Shown here in pieces: positions 15,850 to 24,142 of a stretch of DNA of 30,456 nucleotides. Location: positions 1 through 30,456 of the forward strand of contig CAZJOD010000023.1 in NCBI GenBank assembly GCA_964547525.1, in the 5' to 3' direction. Each line of letters starts with the position of its first letter. Positions within the stretch are counted from its first letter, which is position 1. Origin of the DNA: CAZJOD01 sp964547525 (GTDB taxonomy: Bacteria; Bacillota; Clostridia; JAAYHZ01). The translations under genes and the position numbers were made by a program. Under the pieces are notes generated by a model. The model had not been told where the DNA came from. It saw only the letters and a program-made list of their open reading frames with translations, and did no database searches.

Positions 15850-17085
15850 TCATATGTCATTAACAACTTCCATGGCAATTTTTTCCCATACGGCCAATCT
15901 TTCAGGTTTATACCTGACAGTACTAACATCCTTTAATATTAACTCACAGGGAGTATTAAATTCTTTACATATGCGTACGGTTTCCTGTAAATCTTTTTTT
16001 ATTTCATCCGGATAGAAGGAATCACCCGCTAGAAAAGCCGGGTTGGGTTTATTTGAAAAAACATAATCACCATGTATATTTTTTGCAGCTCGAACTTTAT
16101 CTGCCCAGGGACTCACTGATATTTTTCTGACATTATTAATTTTACGAATTATGTCAATTTTCATATCAAGAGGTTCACAGCACCCGTAATACATCAACCC
16201 GAAGCGTTCCAAATACTGTTTTAAAGGCTCAATCTCAAACTCATCGTGCATACCGGGTGAAACCGTTGAGAATATTTGTGACATTCCAAAAGACCAACAA
16301 TCTTTAGCTTTTGCATTGCTACCGTTATAATCTTTTCCGGGTAATTCATCAGTAAAAGCTCCTGTACAATGGATCAAGGGGGATTCGGCATCAAGAAGCC
16401 CTTCTTTCTCAAATTGATCTAAAACATTCATTGATATATCAACAAATTTATTTACAATTTTTAAAACAAACTCCGGACGATCGGCCAGATCGTATAAAAT
16501 TGCTTCCGCTCCTCTTAAAGTGGTTATTCGGTCCCATATACCCGCATGAACGGTTATACCTGACATCCGTACAGGTAATATCCCCTGAAAAACTTCGGAA
16601 ACATTTTCAAAATTTTTCCGATCGAGTTCCGGATCGGTAATAATCGTCGGTGTTTCAATAGCATCTAATGCCTGTTCATCAGGTAACAAATCATAATATC
16701 TATGACCTTTAACACTGTTTGCGGGATCGGTTGATTTGACATCTTCATGAACATCCGGTCCGATTCTTGTGTTTTTCACAAATTTCGGTATATCCACTCT
16801 ATTCGGGACCACCATATCGGCTTTAAAATGTTTCCATTTGTATAATGTTTGCCTCATTTCTCTTTCTATAAATTTTAATAGAGGGTCGGTACAAAGCAAA
16901 GTCAGCTCGTTTTCGTTATTTAATTCATTCCATGGCAGTTGGTCTATCATAACCATAGGTCTGGTTTCTTTCAAACCGTTAAGCTTTTGCCATAAGCGGA
17001 TTTTTTGATTTTGTACGTCCATAGCGGCAGCTTCGGCATACCGTTTCCCAAGTTCTTGCATAATATATATCTGTTTTTTATCCAT
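15850..17085 (-). CDS. URO-D superfamily protein (uroporphyrinogen decarboxylase-like)
   Basis: The 411-residue protein resembles the uroporphyrinogen decarboxylase/corrinoid methyltransferase fold. Signs are the late segment LMYYGCCEPLDMKIDIIRK, at the place where MtaA/MtbA enzymes have HxCGN, and KISVSPWADKVRAAKNIHGD. The N-terminal 100 residues are unlike true HemE. It begins 8 bases after the stop of the DegT aminotransferase, and its ribosome site AAGGG overlaps the end of that gene, so the two are one transcription unit. Such URO-D relatives are frequent in anaerobes that degrade plant or host glycans, with largely unknown reactions. I infer a methyl- or one-carbon-related or sugar-modifying role but would not assign a substrate. 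Heme synthesis is unlikely. Confidence 0.7.
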   Translation of the reverse strand: MDKKQIYIMQELGKRYAEAAAMDVQNQKIRLWQKLNGLKETRPMVMIDQLPWNELNNENELTLLCTDPLLKFIEREMRQTLYKWKHFKADMVVPNRVDIPKFVKNTRIGPDVHEDVKSTDPANSVKGHRYYDLLPDEQALDAIETPTIITDPELDRKNFENVSEVFQGILPVRMSGITVHAGIWDRITTLRGAEAILYDLADRPEFVLKIVNKFVDISMNVLDQFEKEGLLDAESPLIHCTGAFTDELPGKDYNGSNAKAKDCWSFGMSQIFSTVSPGMHDEFEIEPLKQYLERFGLMYYGCCEPLDMKIDIIRKINNVRKISVSPWADKVRAAKNIHGDYVFSNKPNPAFLAGDSFYPDEIKKDLQETVRICKEFNTPCELILKDVSTVRYKPERLAVWEKIAMEVVNDI

Positions 17086-17093
17086 ACATTAAA

Positions 17094-18374
17094 TTACCCT
17101 TCATAATATCTAATTGTTCTATTAAGCGCTTCGGCTTGTCTGCACGCCAAATCATAATTTTGATAACTAGTTTTGAATTGAGCCAATGTAGGCTGTATCT
17201 CTTCTATGACCGGGCAGTCTCCTCTGTTGTAGGATTTTACATTACCTTTATACAGATGATGCTCGTTAGGGGCACGATATGCAGACCCGTAGAAATTCAT
17301 TTCGGCAAACACAGGTTCCATATGTATGGGATACCATGCGGAATACAATCCGTCTCCCCCTAACTCTATGAACTTTTTTCGAAAATCTCTCCAATTTACA
17401 CCAATCTTCTCTTCATTCAACCGGCAAGTGTAGGCCCACCAACTTGACACATAATCATCCGGTACATATTGGGGTATCAACCATTCACAATCCGAAACAA
17501 CATCACAATACATTTGTGTTATTGCCAATCTTGCATCAACCAGATCGTCCAGCCTTTCCAACTGTGCAAGTCCGCATGCCGAACATAAAACGGGCATCCT
17601 GAAATTGTGTCCGAATTTTAAGTGTCTCTTAAATTCCCAATCCTGCCTTGCATCACGCGAGACCGTTCTCGACCCGGGATCAGCGGTTAATGTCGAATAA
17701 CCGAATGACGAAGCATGTCTGACTCCCAATGCCAAATCAGCATTATCGGTTATCACTATTCCACCGTCACCTGCGGTAGTCATATGCTTAGACCCCTGAA
17801 AGCTGAAACTTGCCATATGCCCTATGGTGCCACAAAGTCTGCCTTTATAATATCCTAAGAAACATTGTGCATTATCTTCTATTACAGTCAAGTTGTATTG
17901 TCGAGCAAGTTCCATAATAGGATCCATATCAGGAGATAAACCGTATATGGATACGGTTATTATAGCTTTTGTATACGGAGTGATTTTTCTTTTTACGTCT
18001 TCAGGATCTATTGTAAATGTTTTACGATCTACATCTGCAAACACAGGTACGGCATAACAATAAACAGGTGCTAAAGCGGTTGCTACCGCACTAAGCGGCG
18101 GCACTATAACCTCGTCACCCGGTCCCACTCCCGCCGCCAAAAGACATGAGTGTAATGTAGCGGTGCCGTTACAATGGGTAAGTGCATATTTCACACCGAA
18201 TTTTTTTGCGAATTCTCTTTCAAACCTAGTGGTGATATCGCCTCTTTCCGAGTTTCCAAACCCATAATCCATCGCTTCTTTTACATACCTATAGTCCGTT
18301 TCTCCTACCCGATTATCCGGAAGCCTTTGGAAAATGTCTTTCATTTCCTGTTCGCTAAAACGTTTGCCATTCAT
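17094..18374 (-). CDS. DegT/DnrJ/EryC1/StrS family aminotransferase
   Basis: This 426-residue enzyme is PLP-dependent and of the sugar-aminotransferase type. The family signature is clear: HCNGTATLHSCLLAAGVGPGDEVIVPP (first half), TVIEDNAQCFLGYYKG with Asp167 to bind the pyridine nitrogen, and SFSFQGSKHMTTAGDGG with Lys196 as the Schiff-base lysine. These enzymes usually transfer an amino group to a keto sugar, often a nucleotide-linked one; some act on cyclitols. GGAGG lies 6 bases before the ATG. It is first in a two-gene unit with the URO-D-like gene. No nucleotide-sugar dehydratase adjoins it, so its substrate is open. A Gfo/Idh/MocA dehydrogenase at 21888 could make a keto sugar but is not in the same unit. 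Confidence 0.9.
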   Translation of the reverse strand: MNGKRFSEQEMKDIFQRLPDNRVGETDYRYVKEAMDYGFGNSERGDITTRFEREFAKKFGVKYALTHCNGTATLHSCLLAAGVGPGDEVIVPPLSAVATALAPVYCYAVPVFADVDRKTFTIDPEDVKRKITPYTKAIITVSIYGLSPDMDPIMELARQYNLTVIEDNAQCFLGYYKGRLCGTIGHMASFSFQGSKHMTTAGDGGIVITDNADLALGVRHASSFGYSTLTADPGSRTVSRDARQDWEFKRHLKFGHNFRMPVLCSACGLAQLERLDDLVDARLAITQMYCDVVSDCEWLIPQYVPDDYVSSWWAYTCRLNEEKIGVNWRDFRKKFIELGGDGLYSAWYPIHMEPVFAEMNFYGSAYRAPNEHHLYKGNVKSYNRGDCPVIEEIQPTLAQFKTSYQNYDLACRQAEALNRTIRYYEG

Positions 18375-18506
18375 AAAAAACCTCCAACTGTAAGAAACAT
18401 TTTAATCATTGACTTTACATTTCAACTAAACACTTATTTTCATAAGGGGTATCGTTAACTTTAATATTAATTAATAATTTTACAAGTTAAATCATTTATT
18501 TGACTC

Positions 18507-18537
18507 TACTGTAAAAACTTTAATTTATTACAGTAAG
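18507..18537. promoter_or_regulatory. Inverted repeat upstream of the DegT gene
   Basis: TACTGTAA (18507-18514) and TTACAGTA (18529-18536) are perfect reverse complements 14 bases apart. The rest of the 18375-18541 gap shows no gene or clear promoter. Similar TTACTGYAA words occur at 19330, 19405 and 24113. Confidence 0.35.
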
Positions 18538-18541
18538 ATCA

Positions 18542-19114
18542 TTAATACTTTTTTATAATTAATTCATCTAAAGTTCTTTTTGGCACATGATGCACATTAT
18601 TTTCATCACGATAGTACTTTATATCATCTATGGCATCTTCCGACACTACCTCTTCATTTTTATAACCAAAAGCTATAACCGTATCTATTTCAAATATGTC
18701 ATCTATTTCAAGTATTTCACGCAAGTTATCACGTTTTAGCGCTCCTATCCAACACGAACCTATTCCCTCTTCCCACGCAGTTAACATCATGTTTTGTGCC
18801 GCAGCGCCGCAATCGTGTTTGGCACCATCGGTTCTTAACTTTTTATCTGTCAGTATTACCACATACAATACCGGTCTTTCACCTTCCTTGGGAGTTCCGA
18901 TATCTTTTAGATATCCTGCCCATGCGGTATTTACAAAAACCTTCTCGCACATTTGCTTGTCTTTAACTACAATATATTTAACAGGTTGGATGTTTGCACC
19001 GGACGGCGCCTGTCTGGCCGATTCCATAATCTTAAGTATTATTTCATCAGATATGGGATCTTGTTTAAATCGTCTAACCGTTCGTTTGGTTATTATCAGA
19101 TCATACAAATTCAT
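18542..19114 (-). CDS. Nitroreductase family protein
   Basis: A 190-residue FMN-dependent oxidoreductase of the NfsB/FRP fold. It opens with MNLYDLIITKRTVRRFKQDP, where the RTVRRF stretch contacts FMN phosphate, then SARQAPSGANIQPVKYIVV and EGIGSCWIGALKR, both standard family signatures. Members use NAD(P)H to reduce nitro, quinone or flavin-type substrates; the real substrate is rarely predictable. There is no signal peptide or membrane segment, so it is cytoplasmic. AAGGAGG is 7 bases before the ATG. It is divergent from the URO-D-thioredoxin/CobW operon across a 342-base gap, so a shared control region is possible. Confidence 0.9.
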   Translation of the reverse strand: MNLYDLIITKRTVRRFKQDPISDEIILKIMESARQAPSGANIQPVKYIVVKDKQMCEKVFVNTAWAGYLKDIGTPKEGERPVLYVVILTDKKLRTDGAKHDCGAAAQNMMLTAWEEGIGSCWIGALKRDNLREILEIDDIFEIDTVIAFGYKNEEVVSEDAIDDIKYYRDENNVHHVPKRTLDELIIKKY

Positions 19115-19329
19115 AGTTCAATCCTCCTTGAAGGTAATTTGAGGTGTTTAAATAACATTATAAACAAATATGTTTTTCCTGCTTGGGAATATTATATCAT
19201 ATACCCGATTATGTGCAAACACATTAAATATTACCGTATAGAATTGTAAGTTCATAATTAATTACAAAATAGGGTTCTCTTATTTCTAGAACTAAACTAT
19301 CAAAATACAATATAATCTTACATATGATT

Positions 19330-19413
19330 TTACTGCAACAACTCATTTACTGTGAATCGTAATGTACCGGTCATTGATAATACCTTTGCCTGTAAATAAA
19401 GTTTTTGCAGTAA
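19330..19413. promoter_or_regulatory. Control region with TTACTGCAA inverted words
   Basis: TTACTGCAA (19330-19338) and TTGCAGTAA (19405-19413) are perfect reverse complements, and a third related word, TTACTGTGAA, lies at 19347-19356. A weak promoter match (TTGATA at 19374-19379, TAAAGT at 19397-19402, spacing 17) falls between them. I see no cobalamin riboswitch box and no gene in 19115-19456. Confidence 0.35.
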
Positions 19414-19456
19414 GATAATATATAAAAAGCAAAATAAATAAAACGGAGAGTGTAAA

Positions 19457-20809
19457 ATGAACGGTAAAGAAATTGTTATTAATACTCTAAAACATAAAAA
19501 AACTCCTAGAATACCTTGGGTACCATTTGCAGGAGTGCATGCGGGGCTGCTATGCGGTTATAATGCAAAAGAAGTGTTAACCGATGCGGATAAATTATAC
19601 GAATCGGTATTACAAGCTAATAAATTGTATAATGCGGACGGTCAGCCTGTCGTTTTCGACTTACAGCTTGAAGCTGAGATATTGGGTTGCGAATTATATT
19701 GGGAAGAATTTTCTCCTCCCTCCGTTAAAACACATCCACTTGAAAAAACCGATAAAATCCCTTGTTTATGTACAATACCAAAAAAACAGGACGGACGCAT
19801 TCCTATTGTATTAGATGTAATGTCAAGATTAAAAAAAGAAATAGGCGATAAAACAGCTTTGTTCGGTTTAGTTTGCGGGCCTTTTACATTGGCTTCACAT
19901 TTAAGAGGTAGTAATATATTCATGGATATGTACGATGACGAACAATATGTAAAAGACTTGCTTTCTTATTGCACCAGTGTAGCTAAAGTCTTAAGCGAAT
20001 ACTATGTAGAGGCGGGAATGGACATTATAGCCGCAGTAGACCCTTTGGTCTCTCAAATATCACCGCTTCACTTTGAAACGTTTTTATTGGAGCCTTACAC
20101 CGAATTATATAAAACTGTGAAGCTGCTAGACGCTTATTCGGCGTTTTTTGTATGTGGTAACGCCACTGACAACTTGGATATAATGTGCCACAGTAAACCG
20201 GATGCTATTTTTGTGGATGAAAACGTCGATCTGAAAATAGCGCAGCAAATAACCCAAAAACATAATATTATTATAGGAGGGAATATACCCCTTACATCGA
20301 TTATGCTCCACGGTACACAGCAAGATAATATTAAATACACCGTAGACCTTATAGATTCTCTTTCGAAAGAAGGTCTTATGATTGCCCCGGGTTGTGATAT
20401 GCCGTACCATACCCCAATAGAAAATACGGTAGCGGTTTCTAATTCCGTACAAAACACAGATGCCATGAGACAAACAATTTTGAATTATGAAATATCCTCT
20501 CAGGATGTAAATGTGGAGTTGCCGGATTATAATAATCTTGAAAAACCTTTGGTCGAAGTCTTCACACTGGACAGCGCATCATGTGCCGCATGTACCTATA
20601 TGATGGAAGCCGCTAACATTGCAAAAACACATTTTGGTGAGAAAATCGATGTGGTAGAATATAAGATCACCGAGAAGGAAAACATTGCTCGCGTTAAAAA
20701 AATGGGTGTCTCTAAATTACCTTCAATTTATATCAACGGAGACTTGAAATTTTCTTCTATAATTCCACGAAAATCCGAACTTTTCAATCAAATTGAACAA
20801 GTAATGTGA
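19457..20809 (+). CDS. URO-D/MtaA-like methyltransferase fused to a thioredoxin-like domain
   Basis: The 450-residue protein has two parts. Residues 1-345 match the MtaA/MtbA (URO-D fold) corrinoid:coenzyme methyltransferases: start GKEIVINTLKHKKTPRIPWV, GLVCGPFTLASHLRG, FVCGNATDNL (Cys233) and IAPGCDMPYHTP (Cys313). These two cysteines match the zinc ligands of MtaA/MtbA, but the usual His two residues before the first is Phe231. Residues 361-450 form a thioredoxin-like fold with CAAC (376-379) and a likely cis-Pro at 422 (KLPSIYING). The fusion is unusual and suggests a thiol-linked or redox-controlled methyl transfer. There is no signal peptide. The CobW-type gene starts 3 bases after the stop, so both are coupled. 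No corrinoid-protein gene is in the window. Confidence 0.8.
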   Translation: MNGKEIVINTLKHKKTPRIPWVPFAGVHAGLLCGYNAKEVLTDADKLYESVLQANKLYNADGQPVVFDLQLEAEILGCELYWEEFSPPSVKTHPLEKTDKIPCLCTIPKKQDGRIPIVLDVMSRLKKEIGDKTALFGLVCGPFTLASHLRGSNIFMDMYDDEQYVKDLLSYCTSVAKVLSEYYVEAGMDIIAAVDPLVSQISPLHFETFLLEPYTELYKTVKLLDAYSAFFVCGNATDNLDIMCHSKPDAIFVDENVDLKIAQQITQKHNIIIGGNIPLTSIMLHGTQQDNIKYTVDLIDSLSKEGLMIAPGCDMPYHTPIENTVAVSNSVQNTDAMRQTILNYEISSQDVNVELPDYNNLEKPLVEVFTLDSASCAACTYMMEAANIAKTHFGEKIDVVEYKITEKENIARVKKMGVSKLPSIYINGDLKFSSIIPRKSELFNQIEQVM

Positions 20810-20812
20810 TAA

Positions 20813-21739
20813 ATGGTAATGATAAAAAATCTTTATATGATCACAGGTTTCTTGGGATCGGGTAAAACTACATTTTTAAATGAATTTTTAAAATGCTTTA
20901 AAGATAAAAGAATCGCTATGGTAATAAACGAGTTCGGATCAATGGATGTGGACGGTTCTTTATTAGAAAAACCTGATTTTGAAGTGGCCAAAATAAGTAA
21001 CGGATCTATAATGTGTACTTGTAAGTCCGACCAATTTGTCGAAGTAATGACCGATATCTCGAAAACCGATGTTTCAGATGTTATTGTTGAAACTTCAGGT
21101 ATTTCAGATCTTTCAGTCATGGGCAAAATCCTTGAAACGGTTATGAAATTATCTAAAAACGCATATACTTTTCGAGGTTTGATTACTGTGGCCGACTGCA
21201 GCCGCATTGCAAAAACCGCTTCGGTTTCTCGTCCTGTCAGATGGCAGTTGGCATATGCGGACTATATACTTTTAAATAAAGTGGATTTATGTTCTAATGA
21301 AATGATTGATGAAGTTCAGCGTTTCATAAGAGAAATTAATCCTTTCAGCCCGATGGAGCGTACAATAAATTGTAAATTATCCGATATCCAAAAACTTACC
21401 GAATTAAATCCTAAAGGTTTTTCTATTGGAACAATACAAGATGTGACCTCGCCATGGTTAGATAAATTTACTATTATATTTAAACATTCCATAAATATGG
21501 AGACACTTAAAGTGCTAACTGATTTTTTAAAGGATTCTGCATTGAGGGTCAAAGGATTTGTAAAAACCAACCAAGGAACTTATTATGTCGATATTACCGA
21601 TCAACTAATGAATTTTACATCAATAGATAATAGGAAAGAATCTTTTTTAGTAGTAATATATGAACACTTAGTTCCTTTAAAACATTTGACTCGAAAAAAA
21701 TTAATCGCTTTGTTCGGAGAAATTGCTTCAATCGAATAA
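20813..21739 (+). CDS. CobW/COG0523-type GTP-binding protein
   Basis: The 308-residue P-loop GTPase has Walker A GFLGSGKT (12-19), INEFGSMDVDG as switch region, VETSG and the guanine motif NKVD (156-159). The metal motif that is normally CxCC appears as CTCK (Cys68, Cys70, Lys71). COG0523 GTPases deliver Zn, Co or other metals to client enzymes. The C-terminal CobW domain (about 215-308) is shorter than in many members and lacks a His-rich tail. It follows the URO-D-thioredoxin gene after 3 bases with no ribosome site of its own, so it is translated by coupling. The context suggests it loads metal into that protein or a corrinoid partner; this is inference. Confidence 0.88.
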   Translation: MVMIKNLYMITGFLGSGKTTFLNEFLKCFKDKRIAMVINEFGSMDVDGSLLEKPDFEVAKISNGSIMCTCKSDQFVEVMTDISKTDVSDVIVETSGISDLSVMGKILETVMKLSKNAYTFRGLITVADCSRIAKTASVSRPVRWQLAYADYILLNKVDLCSNEMIDEVQRFIREINPFSPMERTINCKLSDIQKLTELNPKGFSIGTIQDVTSPWLDKFTIIFKHSINMETLKVLTDFLKDSALRVKGFVKTNQGTYYVDITDQLMNFTSIDNRKESFLVVIYEHLVPLKHLTRKKLIALFGEIASIE

Positions 21740-21779
21740 TGCTCCGATATAAAAGGGTTTTTATCTGCACATGAAAGAT

Positions 21780-21817
21780 AAAAAAGACTTTGAGGCTTAT
21801 ATCTCAAAGTCTTTTTT
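21780..21817. terminator. Bidirectional terminator
   Basis: A 15-bp perfect inverted repeat (AAAAAAGACTTTGAG at 21780-21794, CTCAAAGTCTTTTTT at 21803-21817) with an 8-base loop gives a T run on both strands. It separates the CobW-type gene from the converging Gfo/Idh/MocA gene. Confidence 0.92.
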
Positions 21818-21887
21818 GTTTACTCAAATTTTACATTACATTTATAATGCCTTCTTATATCTTAATTAGTTTGTTATGACTTTGAAT

Positions 21888-22970
21888 TTATAGCATTATC
21901 TCTTTTCCGGTTTCGGCGGATTTATAAATGGCAGAAATTATTCCAATCATATCAACCCCCTGTTGAGGAAGAAAAACAGGCTTTTCTCTTCCCATCAAAC
22001 AATCTACTACATGATCTATATTCCCAGCATGTTGCTCACGTTTCCCGGATTTTTTAAAGTTTGGTGCTATATTTGTAGTAATGCCTTGCTCTTCTCCGTA
22101 TATGGTCAACTTTCCGTTATTATATGCAGAATGCCACTTTGCACCCGCTTTAGTTCCCATCAATTCGTAGTATCTGTTTTCAGTTTCAATATTTTCAGCC
22201 CAGCTGAATTCAATTACCATTGTTGCTCCGTTATCGAACTTGATATAGCCGGTAGCCAAGTCCTCTACATTATAAATACCGTCGGACTTTGAGTCGCCGA
22301 ATTTGGAATTTTCACTGTCGGCTTGTGTGCTGCTCTCACCGAATTTCGAATATGTAGAACCGACCACCGATACCGGTCTGGGATTACCCATAAGCCATAC
22401 GGTCAAGTCCATCATATGAACACCTAGATCTATCAACGGTCCGCCTCCTGATAATTCTTTAGTGGTAAACCATCCACCCTTACCGGGAATACCTCTTCTT
22501 CTCACCCAACCGCATTTTGCATAATATATCTCACCCATTTTTCCCGCTTCTATGTATTTTTTCACAAACATGCTTTCAGCTGTAAACCTGTTGTTTCGCA
22601 TTACTATTAAAAGTTTTCCGGACTTTTCATACGCTTCCTTCATCTTTAGAACTTCATCATAATTCATTGCATCCGGTTTTTCACATAAAACATTTTTTCC
22701 TGCATTCAAAGAATCTACAGCTATAATGGAATGAAATTTATTAGGGGTACATATGTCAACCACATCTATTTCATCAAGTGCAATTAAATCTTTGTAATTA
22801 TCGAAAACATACGGAATATTATATTTTTCAGCCGCATTTTGAGCTCTTTCTATCAAAATATCACAAAGCGCAACCACTTCTACATCAGGATTAGTCGTCC
22901 ATGATTCTAAGTGTACTCCCCTGCCTATTCCGCCAATCCCTACTATTCCGACTTTTATCTTTTTATTCAT
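21888..22970 (-). CDS. Gfo/Idh/MocA family oxidoreductase
   Basis: A 360-residue NAD(P)-dependent dehydrogenase. The N-terminal Rossmann loop is KVGIVGIGGIGRG (Gly11, Gly13, Gly16), the family motif is CEKP (96-99), and the C-terminal alpha/beta domain carries GGGPLIDLGVHMMDLTVWL with the usual active-site Asp and His. The family oxidises or epimerises sugars and inositols, and many members sit beside uronide and glycan-catabolic genes, as here. GGAGG lies 8 bases before the ATG. It is transcribed alone or with the upstream deacetylase-like gene, 84 bases away. The substrate cannot be fixed from the sequence. Confidence 0.9.
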   Translation of the reverse strand: MNKKIKVGIVGIGGIGRGVHLESWTTNPDVEVVALCDILIERAQNAAEKYNIPYVFDNYKDLIALDEIDVVDICTPNKFHSIIAVDSLNAGKNVLCEKPDAMNYDEVLKMKEAYEKSGKLLIVMRNNRFTAESMFVKKYIEAGKMGEIYYAKCGWVRRRGIPGKGGWFTTKELSGGGPLIDLGVHMMDLTVWLMGNPRPVSVVGSTYSKFGESSTQADSENSKFGDSKSDGIYNVEDLATGYIKFDNGATMVIEFSWAENIETENRYYELMGTKAGAKWHSAYNNGKLTIYGEEQGITTNIAPNFKKSGKREQHAGNIDHVVDCLMGREKPVFLPQQGVDMIGIISAIYKSAETGKEIML

Positions 22971-23054
22971 TTAACAAACCTCCGTCAGATACGTTTTATC
23001 ATATTATACCATACCCAGAAAGACAAAGAAATTTTTTTAAGAAAAACATAGACA

Positions 23055-23828
23055 TCAGTTTGATGAAGCGGCCTGGACTCCTTTATAATCAATAATAAAA
23101 TTGTTGCGTATTATCATTTCAGATACAGGTAGGAATTCATATCCTTGCATCTTTAATCGGCTAATTGTTTCAAATAAGATATCCGTAGTATAATAACCGT
23201 CGGTGCGAAATACTATGATCGAACCGGGTTTTGTATTATTTATTATCCTGTCTATAATAATATCTTTACTCATTTCAACTTTCCATGATAATGCATCCAC
23301 ATCATAACGAACCGAGTACATGCCCATATTCCCGGCTATCTTTACAGTATTTTTTCCATAATCGTCATACGGTGCTCTGAATAGATTGCATACCACTCCG
23401 GTAACTTCTTTAATTACCGCATTACATTCTTGAATTTCATTTTTTATCACGTTTGTACTCGCATCTCCCAGACTACCGTAGGAATAAGTCATATTTCCTA
23501 TATCATGACCCATATTATTTATCTTCACAAGCAAATCTTTGTTATCTTTAACTTTTTCTCCTGTCACAAAAAATGTGCCCTTTACTTGGCATTCATTTAA
23601 GACTTTAATAATACGATCTACATCGTCGTTAAATGTAACACAATCAAATGTAATAGCCACCCTTTTCACATCACTGTCAACCGAACAAATGGGTATGTTA
23701 GAAAACCCTCCTACCGGTCTGACGGCAGGATAAAAATTAACAACGAATATCGAACATAAAATAATTGCCGTCAAAACACAAATACTAATAATGGTAACCG
23801 TACTGCTTTTCAATTTAAAAATTGCCAT
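23055..23828 (-). CDS. NodB-fold (polysaccharide deacetylase-like) membrane protein, metal ligands lost
   Basis: The 257-residue protein has an N-terminal membrane anchor (about 10-31) followed by an extracytoplasmic NodB-like domain. The fold is recognisable: VAITFDCVT (60s), VKGTFFVTGEKV, NMGHDIGNMTYSYG, NLFRAPYDDYG, YDVDALSWK and PGSIIVFRTDGYYT. Key residues of active enzymes are changed: TFDDG is TFDCV, the HxxxH metal pair in GNHTYSH is Met113 and Tyr117, and the late catalytic His (usually LLHD) is absent in VFRTD. It is therefore probably not a deacetylase; a glycan-binding or scaffold role is likely. I use the ATG at 23828 because TAGGAGTG lies 7 bases before it; a longer frame back to 23861 has no ribosome site. 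Confidence 0.8.
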   Translation of the reverse strand: MAIFKLKSSTVTIISICVLTAIILCSIFVVNFYPAVRPVGGFSNIPICSVDSDVKRVAITFDCVTFNDDVDRIIKVLNECQVKGTFFVTGEKVKDNKDLLVKINNMGHDIGNMTYSYGSLGDASTNVIKNEIQECNAVIKEVTGVVCNLFRAPYDDYGKNTVKIAGNMGMYSVRYDVDALSWKVEMSKDIIIDRIINNTKPGSIIVFRTDGYYTTDILFETISRLKMQGYEFLPVSEMIIRNNFIIDYKGVQAASSN

Positions 23829-23902
23829 AATATCACTCCTAAATCCGATTAGTATATACATATTAAAAAGCGGACAAATTATAACCTTTTTTTATTTTCT
23901 AA

Positions 23903-24045
23903 TCATCCACATAATAAAATTATTCGTTAATAGGCCTACTATATATTATCCACAGTTTTATCCACAATTTAATCAACATATCCACATTACTGTTATCCAT
24001 ATTGGGAATAAATGATATCCACATTGTGGATAAATATGTGGATAT
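23903..24045. other. DnaA-box cluster
   Basis: Between two divergent genes lie three perfect DnaA boxes (TTATCCACA at 23946-23954 and 23958-23966, and reversed at 24025-24033). Four more have one mismatch (23978-23986, 23993-24001, 24015-24023, reversed 24037-24045), so seven fall within 100 bases. A further one-mismatch box is at 23903-23911. The sequence to the right (24046-24165) is very AT-rich, as an unwinding region would be. No dnaA, dnaN, recF or rpmH gene is near. It may be a replication origin, a DnaA titration site or a DnaA-controlled promoter. Confidence 0.75.
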
Positions 24046-24142
24046 CCGGCAAATAATCAACATAATAAAGAATGAATATCAAATTGACAATTGATTTTTT
24101 TATCAACATTAATTACTGTAATATAAATGATTATGTTTATGG

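Noticed and set aside
15850..17085. HemE (uroporphyrinogen decarboxylase of heme synthesis)
   Set aside because: The N-terminal part is unlike HemE, no heme gene is nearby, and the YGCCEPL region is nearer to corrinoid-methyltransferase-type relatives.
19115..19456. Cobalamin riboswitch before the URO-D/CobW operon
   Set aside because: I looked for the conserved GCCACTG box and a fitting structure and found neither.
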